Shown here: in pieces, positions 32,797-44,561 of the stretch
How positions within the stretch are numbered: the first letter of the stretch is position 1
Layout: every line of letters begins with the position of its first letter
Origin: Hetaerina americana
Taxonomy: Eukaryota; Arthropoda; Insecta; Odonata; Calopterygidae
NCBI GenBank assembly: GCA_022747635.1
Contig: JAKTNV010000062.1
Location: 1,873,964-1,937,963 of the forward strand
Length of the DNA stretch: 64,000 nt
Reading direction: 5' to 3'
The notes under the pieces: generated by a model
The model's input: only the letters and a program-made list of their open reading frames with translations
What the model was told of the DNA's origin: nothing
Databases searched by the model: none
Made by a program: the position numbers and the translations under genes

Positions 32797-32953
32797 TGAA
32801 GTGCAGAGCAATGAATTCGCCATGTATTTATACCCTGTCGTAGGGTCAGGTGTCCTCCGATTGGTCCGATGTGTTCCCAAGTGCCGAGCCGCCCCGGTGT
32901 ATTCAGGAAGTTCTCTCGGGTTTCCCACCGGGTCAGCGTGGTGTGCACCGACG

Positions 32954-32986
32954 TTTCGACGGCTAACTCTGCCATCGTCTTCAGGG
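32954..32986 (-). other. PLE terminal hairpin motif, family F3 (unit 2)
   Basis: Same sequence as the copy 190 bp earlier. Confidence 0.65.
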
Positions 32987-33270
32987 TGAAGTGCAGAGCA
33001 ATGAATTCGCCATGTATTTATACCCTGTCGTAGGGTCAGGTGTCCTCCGATTGGTCCGATGTGTTCCCAAGTGCCGAGCCGCCCCGGGACCTTCAACAGG
33101 GACACTGGCTTCCAGATCAGCAGCACGTGGAGACCTGTGCTGAGAAAAATTGAAAGTACGAGACGTCACCGGGGCGGCTCGGCACTTGGGAACACATCGG
33201 ACCAATCGGAGGACACCTGACCCTACGACAGGGTATAAATATATGGCGAATTCATTGCTCTGCACTTCAC

Positions 33271-33303
33271 CCTGAAGACGATGGCAGAGTTAGCCGTCGA
33301 AAC
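33271..33303 (+). other. PLE terminal hairpin motif, family F3 (inverted unit)
   Basis: Same motif on the plus strand within the inverted third unit. Confidence 0.65.
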
Positions 33304-33368
33304 GTCGGTGCACACCACGCTGACCCGGTGGGAAACCCGAGAGAACTTCCTGAATACTTATTTAATGT

Positions 33369-33749
33369 ATTTAATGGCATTCTGATGGGGTCATTCGGAT
33401 AGAAAGAGTTTTGACAGCAGAACACACGAGATTAGTGAGAGACCATCATTCCATTGAGTAGAACCATTCTATGATTCCCTGGATGCTAATATGGGCGGCA
33501 AGTGAGATTTTTTACTGTCTATAATCCTGTAGTATAATCCTCCCCTATTGTCCAGATGTCTCTCGACACGTTATTAAGTATTTACCTCACGTTTTCTGTC
33601 GGTTGAAGATAACACGCTTGTCGGTGAGATAACACGTTTTGTTTCTTTGTTCTCCGAAGTGGTTTCTTTGGTGACCCACCCATTTGGAAATGATCCGTGT
33701 TCTAGGCGTGCGCAAGTCGTGTTTGGAAACGGGTAATCGGTTCGCATTT
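33369..33749. other. Unannotated spacer
   Basis: No recognised feature. Confidence 0.35.
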
Positions 33750-34100
33750 CGTTGCGCATTCATTCTGCACGAATGAGATCAGGCGAGCGTCACTTCCGGC
33801 GGCCTGCCGACTTCCTCGACTCGCTGCTGCGCTTTCGACGCCATATCGCGAAATGCGTTTCCTGGCAACGGACGCACGGGCGAGCGCGACACCGCCGTTC
33901 GCCTCTCTCCTCCACCCCCCCCCCCTTCCGCCCCGTCGGAGGAAGTTGCCATGTCCCACCGAGGCTTTTGGCGATTGCTCCTGTTTCATCTCGCAGCGAG
34001 AATCCAATTGCATCGCGCCCATTTTCGTGTGGGAATCCACATATCTGGACCAGGGAGGTCGGGCGCATCGCCTCTGCCGCTAATGAATTCGCCCGCGGTC
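33750..34100. promoter_or_regulatory. CpG-rich island with ETS-like and RFX-like motifs
   Basis: CpG-dense sequence in AT-rich surroundings. It contains CACTTCCGGC near 33791 (ETS/GABP-type core) and GTTTCCTGGCAAC at 33857-33869, which fits the RFX X-box pattern of two half sites. C-rich runs lie at 33918-33935. Overlapping frames on both strands are compositional artefacts. No exon is recognisable on either side, so the candidate promoter is an inference. Confidence 0.35.
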
Positions 34101-37100
34101 GTTAACTTTTGATATTTATTGTTTTGGTGGTTTGGACTAGAAGACGTTGGTCAATAGGTATATGAATACTCTTTTTATTGACTTTGTGAATCTGAAATTA
34201 ACATACGTGTAGGTATAGCATTGTAAGAAAAACATTTCAAAGTGCATAGTTGCATTTTAGTTCGCATTAGCAATAGTTGCATTTTAATACGTATTTGTAG
34301 ATTATTTTGTCGGAAGTCACTTTTGGGTCATCCTTCGAAGTTTCTCAAGAATTGTTTATCGTTTATCAAATTATCAAAATATCCTACTAATTTCAAAGGT
34401 AGGTTTTTCGGCCCTTCCTTAATGATGATTTATTTCCAAATTAAGTGGGAACTTCCCATTCCTTCCCCCCCCCCTCCGTAATTTCTGCCTTGTATTATGC
34501 TGCCTAAAATTCCGTGTCGGTCAAGTGTGCGCATGATCGCAGATTGTGTAATTGGTGCTGAAAAGACAGTGACAGTGGACGCAACATTAAATCACTGAAA
34601 ATCTGATGTTGCGAAATATATGCGCTAAACTCGCCCTCGCGAAGGTCTTAAGGGCATGAGTCTCCAAGATAACCGCCTTCGTGACGAAAAACGGCACCGC
34701 GTCGAATTCCCAACGCCCTTACAGATTTGGCACCAGCACATTATTTCCTGTTCCCTATAAAAGTGAAATCCACCATCCGGCTAAGGATACCCCCATGGTT
34801 GCTGGACCCTCAGGGCTGTCAAAGAAGCTTGCACGCGGAGTACCCTTAAAGGAGCTTCCAGCGAACCTTCGAAGTCGTGGAAAAGCCACAAGGGCAAAAA
34901 GTGTGTGTCGACGCCCAAAAAGGGAAGAAGTACTTTGAAGAAAAATTGCAGCAATATCTGATAAAAAGAGTATATTTTTTATTCGAAACGTTTCGAGACA
35001 CTTTTCACTTCCAGACACTTGTATAATGACGCCCGCGGCGAAGATACCTGAATTCAGCCTCAATCCTCAGCCTCTTTGTCGAAGAGAATAGAAAGGTTGC
35101 GACATTAAGGTAAGCAGGCACGAAAAGATGAAAATGGTTTGAAACTGAAGCAAAGATGATAATTCTCGGTGTGTACGAAATATATCATCTCGTACATATG
35201 CTGGAGGAACAGACTTGAGAAAGCGAGAGGTCATTGAGGTCATATGTAAAGGGAGAAAGCCGAGGGAGGTTATCATTTCGGGTTGAAGCTCGAAAGACCT
35301 GCTCGTACAGCTTTCCACTCTATACATAATCTACTGTTTCATTCGGAAAATCCCTTCGTTTACTCACAGTTCCTTGCACCGACATATTATATTATCTGAT
35401 CCTCGTAGGCCACCCTAGGCCTTCCATTTGTAATTCTTAACCTCCATATCTCCTTCAAATTTGGCCTTCACAGCATATCTTGACCAAACTTTCAATATTC
35501 TCTCCACTCACGATTTCTATGCCTCGCTCGCAATCTCCTTCCCTTCGCCCACCCTATTTAAGACTTTAAAAGAGTATATCTTCCCCCCTCTGTTCAACCT
35601 ATACCCTTCCATCTTCCGCAGCAATCGCATCTCGAAACGCTCATCCCCTTACTCTCTCACAGACAATTTCTCAGATTCATTAAGTACTGCACTCCTAATT
35701 TAAAGTCTTTACGTATCTTTTTTCAATGCATATATTTATTATTCCTCTTGCAAATGTCACTTTTGCTATCGCAACTTTTCCCCTAGTTACAATTCCCCTT
35801 GTCCTCTAAAATACGTCAACTGCTCCCTCCAACTGATTTAATTTATTCTCTTTGCTTAAATATTTAACTTATTTTTCCCAATTCTCGAGAATCTCATTAA
35901 TTTTGTTCCCTTGGGGTTAATATTCGAATACTCTCGCATACCTCTCGCATTGTTCCGGTTTTACCACTCATTGATAATTGCAATCCCTCGACTGCCTGAT
36001 TCGACTTTTGCTTGATCATCTGCAAATCTACGCGACTGATTTAATCATCTAGCAGCCCAATTGTACTCCCTTCCCTTGCTATCCTTAATATTTCCTCGGC
36101 ATGTACACTCAAAAACGAAATAAATGTAGATGCATACTATTATTAAAATAGTAATGGCTTACGACGCACTTGTAGCCATAAAAATTAATTTATGAAATAC
36201 GATCAAATAAATTGGTTATTTTGAACTTTGGCACACCGATGCTAACTAATCTTTAAGGAAAGAGAAGATAGTTCTGTTTATAACTGGTACAAATCAGCCA
36301 AATTTCATTTTATTGATACCTTTCCAAGGTAATCCCTAAAATGTTCTTTCTACCTGACTTGATTATACAAAAACATAATGGTTTTTCAGTTGATAAAAAT
36401 CGACATAAGTATAAAAAATTGCAACATATATTTGAGTGGAGACGCCATTTCCCCGTAAGGACAAATGATTCGAAAACATTCGGCCTTTGTGTACAATTAT
36501 ATCTCCCTTGGAAACTCAAGACGCCGATTTAGAAGTAAAAAATTACTCCTATGAAATGAAGTATCTTAGATCACCATAGAAACGAGAATAATACAGCAAT
36601 ATGTTTAAGGATATTTCTGCAAAGTATTGGTGAATTTCTGTAAGTATCAAATTATGATTTTTTACTGGAAATATCACTGCTAATATTAATAATATAACGT
36701 CTTCATTGGGGCGAGATTGGGAGTAGATAGTCCTTCATTTCACCTAAACACTCGTCATTTACATGCAAAAATATATCAACAATCACTTCAGCAAAGAGTG
36801 TAGACATTTTGTAGAAATAAAGAAAATTAAGATGCTACACGGTTAGAGCTACAGGGTGGAGCGTTTAATGATGTGCATATTTTTGGGGAAAGCGTAATAA
36901 TTGCGAAGTGATATCCTCATCGAAAAAACGTAGGAAAAAGCCCAGACAGGAATAGGCGTGAAAAGATTGCGAAAACCTTCTGAGATATGACTGATGTGTG
37001 AATATACAATAGAAGTGAAAGTTAGTTGATAGGAGTCCAATTTCCGTAAACATAGATGGAAAAGACATTTCTAGAAAATTTCCACGTAGAGCGCGGTTAA

Positions 37101-38219
37101 ATAAGATTTTGATCAAGTGATGGCGATAAAATACCAATTGGCTGGAATTTAAAAGTGATGATTTAGAGATTGATTTTGACCTCTGTCAATTACACATTAC
37201 CAGCTACATGTTTTACTCGGTCCCGCATGGAATTCACGAATACAACGAAGAGAATTAGTTTTTAAATGACTCAATACAAAGTTAACATCGTGAAAGAACG
37301 CCGATTTGGATAAAAAGGAAAAAAAATAAAGCCCATATTAAATTATGTATCTTGAATCACCACTATGCAAAACTCCAATTGCAGAAAAAGTTCCAGAAGG
37401 AGATTGGGAATGTCCGGTGCGCCATGGCGTCACTTTGAGGGGCTAAAATTGATTAGAAAAACAATAATTAACACTATGCTAATGGCACCACAAATTAAAT
37501 TTTTTCCCTTATTTTATGAATCAAATTTTTTTCAAAAGTTTACTCCAAAAATGTAACCGGAGATATTTGAGGGAATGGAAAACAGAGCGAGGGAAGTGAA
37601 ACTTGAGGGGGGCGGTCAATTCATTCCCTCTTCTCCTCCTTCCGTTTTCCTTGGCGTGATGAATCCTATAGGTCCCCGATGACTGTCACCCAGCCACTTA
37701 TATTCCCCGTGGCTAAAGGAGCGAAGTGAGACGGGGTCGGTCTTTGTGGTCGGCGGAGGGAGGGACACGGACTCACGCTAGGGCCGCATTTAGAGCGATA
37801 TGCAGATGATGAGGAACCTTGGGGAGGGGAGGGGAACGGAACACGCGGCGCGGCCTTCTGCCACTTGCCTCCCTCCCCCCATGCAGCACCCTCGACTAGT
37901 ATTAAAAGACCATTGGAGAACCCTGGAAGATCACCTCACCGCGGAGTGGAAGGACTGGGACATCCGATCCCGCATCCGAGGCCCTGCCGTGTGCCGGGCG
38001 GGCCTCGGATCAAAATGAAGATTGAACTTCCCAGGGAAAGGGCGTCAATCAATAGAGTAATGCCAGGAAAAGAGATTGAGGGAGTGAGAGGGATACATTA
38101 TGAACTTAATTGAATAACTACGTATGCCTGGGAAAGTATTCCATTGGATCCAATTTTAGAATTTTCGAAGCTATTATAATGAACAAATGATTACATTTTT
38201 ACAATATATGTTGATTTAA
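34101..38219. other. Unannotated region
   Basis: No gene recognised across about 4 kb. 34681-34938 is an 85-codon frame without motif. 35.4-36.1 kb is pyrimidine-rich on the plus strand. 37.57-38.02 kb is GC-rich. A block at about 36.88-37.03 kb resembles 39.42-39.53 kb weakly (AAACCT, TGAGATAT, then AATAGAAGTGAAAG in both), perhaps remnants of one old repeat. Confidence 0.3.
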
Positions 38220-38224
38220 CTCAA

Positions 38225-38275
38225 AACCGGTTTCGATACTCTGCGATAGAGACAAATTGGTCTCGTAAAAAGTCA
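38225..38275 (-). other. Possible decayed PLE-type hairpin (CGAAACCGG variant)
   Basis: On the minus strand a CTCT/AGAG hairpin with loop ATCGC is followed by TATCGAAACCGGTTTTGAG. The CGAAAC strand after a hairpin recalls the F-family motifs, but the leading CTGAWGA strand is not recognisable. Low confidence. Confidence 0.25.
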
Positions 38276-39828
38276 ATATTTAGTGGAAAAGTGTTACCAT
38301 TTGCTAATTATCAAATTCGAATTGCACCGCATTACACCTGGAACCACGCAATTAGCCCGCCACTAATAATCAGAGGAAAAAATCATGCAAATATCTCTGG
38401 ATTTTTTGTGCCAGCAAAGTCATATTGGAATTTGTAAATATAAAAAGTATGCAAGAATCTTAAATATTGGGTTTTGAATCGGCATCTCGTCACGACGTTT
38501 CATGAAGCCGCGGAGAAACGCACTCGTGCTGGGATGTAAGACGCTTCGAGAGTTTCTGGGAATGCTATCTTATCCAATGTAACACGGATGTTTCCGTTCG
38601 TAGGTAAAGCAACGCGCCGAAGAAGATTTTGGAGCTGAAAGGACGGCGGACGGACACGAAAGAAAACGGAATCGGTTGCGTGCCTGGCCGACGTCTCCTC
38701 AGCCTGCAATCAACACTGTTTATGTTCCTGTTTTTTATCCAGAGGATCGAAATTCACCTTCGTTCTCCCACGTGGTCCGAATCGGCAACGGAGTCCTCAG
38801 ATGTCCTCCGTTTTACTCTATCTGTATTTTGGAAATGTTATATCGCGGAACCCAAGAACATCGTCCTACCCAAACACATGCATCGTATAATGCATGCCAG
38901 GAACACGATGCCTGAATTGAGCAATGAATGAGAGTTTTAAGCTGCACCATTCATGAGAACGTATCGAATGACTCTCAATTGAAATGCATATCAGGAGAAA
39001 GGGAAAATATTCAGAAAGCATCCAATGAATTTGATTAAAATTGCTACGGGAAAAAATTAAGCGTGAGGGTTGGAGGAATTGTGACAGAAGTCCCTTGATT
39101 CACGAATAGATAGACGGCGAGACTTGAATAAAATTACAGGACAAATGAATTTTATTGCGAAACCGTGAAAATCATTATTGCACAGAAAAAAAAATAAAAA
39201 TAAAACGTTATTGACGAAAGATTTCAACTAGCATTTGCGTACATGCATGTATGTAAATGATTATTAAAATAAAGTGTGTAAAATAGTGATTATTAGGAAA
39301 AAATGACGTACAATATAGAAATAAAACAACAATTTCACATAGAAAAGAATTGGATGAGGTGTCAAAAGATATATACAATTGGGGGACAGTGTAAGGAAAA
39401 TGTCGACAGATGCCTTCGATGACAAAACCTACCCCTCCTGGAAAAACCCGCAGAGGGGGAGGGGTTTGAAAAACTTTGAAAAACCTATTGAGATATGTGA
39501 AGAATGTGGACATTTAATAGAAGTGAAAGGGCGATACTCATCATGAGAAAAACACCAAAAATTATACATTAATTAATATTTAACGTAAATTGTATAGCTA
39601 TTAAATTGATAGATCAGACCAAGGTGAAGGAACAAGAGAGATGAGACACCACCGCAGGCATATTCAAGTACTACTCCACCCCTCGCATGACCAGCAAATA
39701 TAGCAAAAGCGAACCGAAGTACTGGAATATATTCACTTCACGCCAAGGAGAGCATTAAAATGATTTATTCAATTATTACTTCGATTTATATAAAGAAGTG
39801 TGTATGTAAGTGTACGAATGATTTCATA
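38276..39828. other. Unannotated region
   Basis: No TE or gene recognised. Frames at 38629-38931 (+) and 39208-39513 (-) lack motifs. Confidence 0.3.
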
Positions 39829-39952
39829 TATATATGTATATATAAATATATATATATATATATATGTATATATATGTATATATATGTATATATATATGTG
39901 TATATATATATGTATATATATATATATATGTATACATATATATAACTATATA

Positions 39953-39984
<32 letters not shown>
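39829..39984. repeat. Compound AT-rich microsatellite
   Basis: Irregular (TA)n, (TATATG)n and (TATAAC)n array of about 156 bp. Confidence 0.9.
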
Positions 39985-39987
<3 letters not shown>

Positions 39988-40135
39988 TCGAAATGGAACG
40001 CTCTTCGACGACGTACAAATATATAAAAACACGGATGTAGATTTGTAGAATATAGAGACACATAAAAAGAACACTCACAATATGTTATTTGACGTTTCGA
40101 TAGCACGGCTGTCGTCAGACGAGTCAGTTTTTATA
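39985..40135 (-). mobile_element. PLE 3' terminal fragment, family F2
   Basis: Near-identical to the last 150 bp of PLE-3 (19457-19605), including GAGCGTTCCATTTCGAAGAT and the hairpin at 40095-40120. No coding sequence. AT tracts flank it on both sides. Confidence 0.8.
40095..40120 (-). other. PLE terminal hairpin motif, family F2 (decayed)
   Basis: Stem GACAG/CTATC now has one mismatch and the leading CTGAAGAC reads TCTGAC, i.e. three bases are lost; ATCGAAACG is kept. Confidence 0.5.
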
Positions 40136-40142
40136 TGCATGC

Positions 40143-40144
<2 letters not shown>

Positions 40145-40196
<52 letters not shown>
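40145..40196. repeat. (AT)n microsatellite
   Basis: About 52 bp between the F2 fragment and the 3' end of RTE-c. Confidence 0.95.
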
Positions 40197-40470
40197 GTTG
40201 TTATTATTAGGTAATATACCGGTTACGGTAGGTATTTGGATGGACACAGCCCGTAAATAAATATTTTGTGACTTCTAGCAAAACACAGCATCCAGCATCC
40301 TACTCTAAATCAGGGCCCTCTTCATCTCTGAGTACCTTCTTCCTCCATTCATCCCGTTCAACATCCCTATCCTGTTCCTTCCCTTTCAACATTTGCCTAA
40401 CATTCTACCCTCTATCACAGTCTTCAACATCCCACTGCCAATCAATACCCCCTTGATCCACTTTTCCTGC

Positions 40471-41502
40471 CTACATAGGATTTCTCCCAAAAAAAACCCT
40501 CTCTTCGCCAACCATACCAAGTACTTCCTCATTTGTTTTCTTTTCCGTCCATTTCACCTTCCCCATTCTTCTCCACACCCACATTTCAAAAGCCTCCAAT
40601 CTACGTCTATCCTCCCGCTTCAATGACCACGTTTCCGCGCCGTACATAGCTACGCTACAAATTAAAGTTTTTACGAGTCTTTTCTTAACATCCTTACTCA
40701 AAGTCCCCGTCATCAACTCCCTCCTCCTCGTGAAAACCTCTTTGCCTAGCGCAATTCTTCTCCTTACGTCCCTACTACTTTGACCGTGTTGGCCCAAAAC
40801 ACTGCCCAGATACGTAAACTGTTCTACTTTCTCCAGTTTTTGGCCTCCGATTTTAATGTTAACTTAGCCTTTTCTTTCTAAAAACCGCATAAACTTTATT
40901 TTATTAATATTGATTCTCATCCCATACCTGTCGCACTGAATTTCCAATTCACTCAGCAATGCTTGCAACTCCTTGGCTGACTGGCAAACTAAAGTTTGGT
41001 CATCAGCAAACCTAACTAATTTTACGAATTCCCCGCCCACTTTCATTCCTACCTCCACTTCTTCCCATGCCTCTTTAATCATTTCCTTTGAATACAGCTT
41101 GAACAGTTGCGGTGATATTGGGCAACCCTGCCTTACACCTCTTCCTAACACTACCCAACCGGACTCCCCGTACCCCATTCGTACCTGAGCTGTCTGAGAC
41201 ATGTATATGTTGCGGATTAGCCTACTCTCCCTTCAATCTATTCCTATTCTCTGCAACATTCTCATTAGTTTTTCCCAACTCACTATATCAAACGCTTTTT
41301 CGAAATCTACGAAACAGGCAAATACCTCCTGGTTGTATTCTATATTACTCTCGATTGATAATCTCTTTATTGCAACTGCATCGCGCGTACCTCTCCTTTT
41401 CCAAAATCCAAACTGGTCATCCCCTGAGTAATAATTTGCCCTACACTCTATCCTTTTCTTTATGATCCTGAGAGCAACTTTATCATCTTTCCAAGTCTTC
41501 AC
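40471..41502 (-). pseudogene. RTE-c reverse transcriptase and C-terminal region
   Basis: Minus-strand frames show SGDDQFGFWKRRGTRDAVAI, ACFVDFEKAFDIVSWEKLMR (motif A intact), MSQTAQVRMGYGESGWVVL, GRGVRQGCPISPQLFKLYSK, LVRFADDQTLVCQSAK (motif C intact), GMRININKIKFMRF, then SSRDVRRRIALGKEVFTRRR and LICSVAMYGAETWSLKRED. Frames change near 41215 and 40860. The catalytic triad is present but the RT N-terminus is deleted. Confidence 0.87.
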
Positions 41503-41842
41503 AATGCGTCTTCCACCATGCTTCTTTTGCTTTGTTTATTGCCCGCATCAATTTATTGTTTAATTCTTTGTACTTCATTTTACCTACCTCTGTGTTAACA
41601 TTCTGCCATTTTCTCCTCTTATCCACCTTTGTAATCATGACATCCGTGATCTATGTCCTGTCTTCTGTCCTAGCCCTTTTCGCGTTAATGGTTCCAATAA
41701 TGTCTTTTGCGGCATTCGATAACCCTTTCTTGATACTTTCCCATTTTTCTTCGATATTACTTAGATCTTTACCATGCTCCATGATTTCCTCTACCGCCTG
41801 TTGGTACTCCTTCCTTTTCAAACCATTTAATGCTTCTACATT

Positions 41843-42724
41843 CTATTTTCTAACTCGCCGCCCCTGCCTTATCTTTTTGAAACAGACGCTACATTTCATA
41901 ACAACTAAATTGTGGTCAGAGTCTGCATCCGCTCCCGGGAAGCTGTGGGAATTTATCACACTGTTCCTGAACCTGTGTCTAACCAGGATATAATCTAGCT
42001 GATATCTTCCTGAGTCACCTGGCATTTTCCATGTATACCTACGTCTTTTGTGGTGTCATAACCAAGTGTTGGTGATTACTAACCCCTGTCTCCTGCAGAA
42101 CTCAACTGCTTTCTCCCCGCGGTCATTCCTCGTGCCTAAACCGTAGTCCCCTACCTCATCACCATCTCTTCCTTCGGCTACCGTCGCATTCCAATCCCCC
42201 ATCACTATCAAATGTTTCCCTGCAGGAACACACGCGATCATGTCCTCTAACTAATCGTATATCCTATCGACCTCTTCTTCCTTATGGTTGCTCGGTGGCA
42301 TGTATACCTGAATAATAACCAAGTTCGTCGGTTCTGCTTTTATCTCTACTAGTAATATCCTGTCCGTTACTTGCTCAATGTTGACTACGCTTCTTCCTAC
42401 CTCTTCATTTAATACAATGGCAACCCCTCGTTGGCTCTCGTCCCCGCCGCTGTATATTATTCTATACTTATCACTCCAGTAATCCCCGCTATCTTTCCAT
42501 CTCACCTCGCATTGACCTGTAATATCTATACATCTCCTTCCCATCTCTCGCTTAACATTCTCAAATTTCCCTGTCCTCATCATTGTCCTAACATTCCACC
42601 TTCCTATTCTAACTAATTTGGCCATCTTCTCCTGCGTCGTCTGTCCTGCTGCTGCTGGTTTTCCCTTGCAAAAGTTTCGTGGGATGACGACCGCGGAAGC
42701 CTTGCCTCCCCCGCTACCGGGCAC
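41843..42724 (-). pseudogene. RTE-c APE endonuclease domain
   Basis: Frames on the minus strand carry MAKLVRIGRWNVRTMMRTGK, GQCEVRWKDSGDYWSDKYRI, YSGGDESQRGVAIVLNEEVG and VIIQVYMPPSNHKEEEVDRI. After a stop near 42252 come HLIVMGDWNATVAEGRDGDE, GDYGLGTRNDRGEKAVEFC and, in a third frame, YQLDYILVRHRFRNSVINSH with GADADSDHNLVVMK. All APE motifs seen in RTE-b are present but split by a stop and a frameshift. Confidence 0.87.
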
Positions 42725-43035
42725 GACCTACGGCCGATTGGGCCGAGCCCCGTAGTTGCCAGGACTCAAAATCTCTGTATTGTCCGTCATTTAATTCTTG
42801 GGAATGATAATTGAGGTGGTTTCCCGTTGTCTTCCTCAATAGTGTTTTTAACGTGACACCATCACTTACTGGCCGCCCTACTGGGGTCAAAAACCATTGC
42901 AGCCACCTCACTGAGGAATAGACTCTGCTTGGACTACCTTTCGTCTGGCTCTTACCTTCGACCTATCTGGCATGGGTGACCATACCAGGAGTAATTATTA
43001 TTTCTGCCGCCAGCAAAGCTCTAGGGGTCATCGGA

Positions 43036-44080
43036 AGGCAAAGTGCTAAGGAGACGTTTGGAATGATTCAGCAAGCCTTTGAGAATGAAGCTATGAGTCG
43101 AAGCCAGTGGTTCAGTCGTTTTAAATCCGGCAGAAACTCGACAGATGAAGAGTTGCGAACGAAGGGGCGGCCTTCCACTTCGACAGACCCCAACCATGTC
43201 AAATTGGTGAACGATTTGGTGCGGGCAAATCGCCGTTTTAACTATTAGGGAGATATCCGAGGAAGTGATCATTAGTTTCGGGTCCTGTTATACAATTTTG
43301 ACTGACATTTTGAGCATTACGCGCGTCGTATCAAAATTCGTCCCGCGGGTTGTGACTGATGAACAGGGACAAAAATGTGTGGCCATTTGTCAGGAACTCC
43401 TGGATCGAGCCAATGCCGGCCCAGAGTCTCTTAAATCCATCGTAACCGATGACAAAACCTTGGTTTATGGTTGTGATGTTGAGACAAAGGCCCAGTCTTC
43501 TAAGCGGAAAGGTCCTCAATCTCCGCGACCAAAGAAAGCTCGCCTATCCCGGTCCAAGTTGAAGGGCATGATGGTGTGTTTCTTCGATTGGCAAGGCCTG
43601 ATTCATTACTAATACGTCCCTCAAGGTCAAACCGTCAACAATAATTTCTACTTAAAGGTTATGAAGAGTTTCAGGGTCGCAGAGAGCCGAAAGAGGCCGG
43701 ACATATGGAGAAACAATGCATGCCGTTTCCACCACGATAACGCGATGGCTCACACAGCGCTGATCGTGACAGGGTTTTTGCCAGAACCGGAAATTTCGTG
43801 ATCCCGTAGCCACCCTACTCCATCATACTTGCTTATGTTTCCAAAGTTAAATTTTAACTTTGGAAGGGAGCCGAATCGACTGTATTGTGGACGTTAAAAC
43901 TAATTGAACGGCGGACCTGGAGAGGATCCCTAAGGCGGCTTACCAAGCAGGGTTCGAGAGCTGGAAGAAACGTTGGCAAAGGTGTGTCGTCAGCCAAGGC
44001 ATGTACTTTGACGGCAAAAAGTTTGATTAAGCTGTATACGTCGAAATAAATAAGTTAAAAAAACGGCCTGCCTTTTTTTG
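43036..44080 (+). mobile_element. Mariner-2: decayed mariner transposon
   Basis: Near full-length coding region but heavily mutated. Broken frames run from GRQSAKETFGMIQQAF at 43037 to GGLPSRVRELEE near 43965, with a TAAAAAAACGGCC-type end near 44060. I cannot define clean TIRs; the left end merges with the 5' end of RTE-c. Confidence 0.75.
43040..43990 (+). pseudogene. Mariner-2 transposase pseudogene
   Basis: Segments in order: EAMSRSQWFSRFKSGRNSTD and the GRPST motif (HTH domain, 43.1 kb), a disrupted WVPRLL region (KFVPRVVTDEQGQK), SIVTDDKTLVYGCDVETKAQ (first catalytic Asp, in TDDKT for the usual TGDET), SPRPKKARLSRSKLKGMMV, FFDWQGLIHY, QGQTVNNNFYLKVMKSFR, FHHDNAMAHTALIVTGFLPE (second Asp) and HPTPSYLLMFPKLNFNFG, where the third catalytic block is destroyed. 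At least three stops and two frameshifts. The wording of the blocks is closest to the irritans/SETMAR-like group, which I infer. Confidence 0.82.
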
Positions 44081-44088
44081 ATCACATT

Positions 44089-44286
44089 TTGTATATGATA
44101 GAAGTTGAAGATATTGGCAATAGATGGAAGCAATATATCGAAGAACTCTACCAAGGTCCGAGGCCACTGGAAAGATACCTGATGAATGACGAGAGTGAAA
44201 TGGATGACGAAGACGGGGGCCAATACATACTGAGGAGCAAATTCGATAGATCCGTAAAAGACCTTAAGGAAAAACAAAGGGTACAT
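44089..44286 (+). pseudogene. Second RTE-type family: pre-RT fragment
   Basis: The 79-codon frame reads EVEDIGNRWKQYIEELYQGP, then a SEMDDEDGGQYILRS acidic block and FDRSVKDLKEKQRV. This is the conserved stretch preceding the RT core in endonuclease-RT elements of a family different from RTE-a to RTE-f (those have DVEDDSLDPGILDDEIE in this place). Both ends are truncated; it immediately follows mariner-2. Confidence 0.6.
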
Positions 44287-44561
44287 TACATTGGAAAAGC
44301 ATGGACAGCAAATTATTTACATACGTGAAAGGCATGTGCCAATAACTGCAAATGTGGGTTATTACGTGCATGTCGCTTCATAATCTTGGGAATTAACGAT
44401 TAATCAATAGCTATCTCTCTCTTTTCACGAATTTAATGAATTTTCATGAATTTATCCTTGAAATAATACCTCAGGACATTTTACATAATGTTTATTGCGA
44501 TTAAATTTGCGAAATTGGGCTAGCGTAGTCTTATTTAGTTGCAATTGCATATATATGCATG

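Larger units (their letters stand above)
32681..33355. mobile_element. Non-autonomous PLE/retrozyme-like element: 190-bp dimer plus inverted copy
   Basis: Two head-to-tail copies of a unit with exact 190-bp period (32710-32899 and 32900-33087) are followed by an 81-bp spacer and an inverted third copy (33169-33357). The whole is flanked by a 13-bp direct repeat, ACTTATTTAATGT, at 32668-32680 and 33356-33368, a convincing target-site duplication. Each unit contains the F3 hairpin and the CCCGGTGGGAAACCCGAGAG block shared with PLE-1. No coding capacity. Tandem plus inverted terminal units are the arrangement known for Penelope-type pseudo-LTRs; small tandem units with ribozymes are known as retrozymes. 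Confidence 0.8.
40197..43035 (-). mobile_element. RTE-c: RTE-clade non-LTR retrotransposon with internal deletion
   Basis: Minus-strand element with 5' UTR (42730-43035), endonuclease (42724-41843), linker (41840-41510), part of RT (41502-40864) and C-terminal region (40797-40400), ending at the TAATAATA-type 3' tail near 40200. About 150 codons at the start of RT are missing between the linker and the NYYSGDDQFGFWKRRGTR block. Its 5' end directly abuts mariner-2. Confidence 0.85.

Noticed and set aside
32710..33087. CRISPR-like array
   Set aside because: Only two directly adjacent 190-bp units without spacers, in a eukaryotic context with a target-site duplication.
32670..33265. Repeated protein frames with a WEHIGPIGGHLTLRQG motif
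   Set aside because: The repetition comes from the 190-bp non-coding unit; frames change strand with the inverted copy and have no known homology.
41532..41993. 153-codon plus-strand frame with hydrophobic stretches
   Set aside because: Antisense of the RTE-c endonuclease-RT linker.
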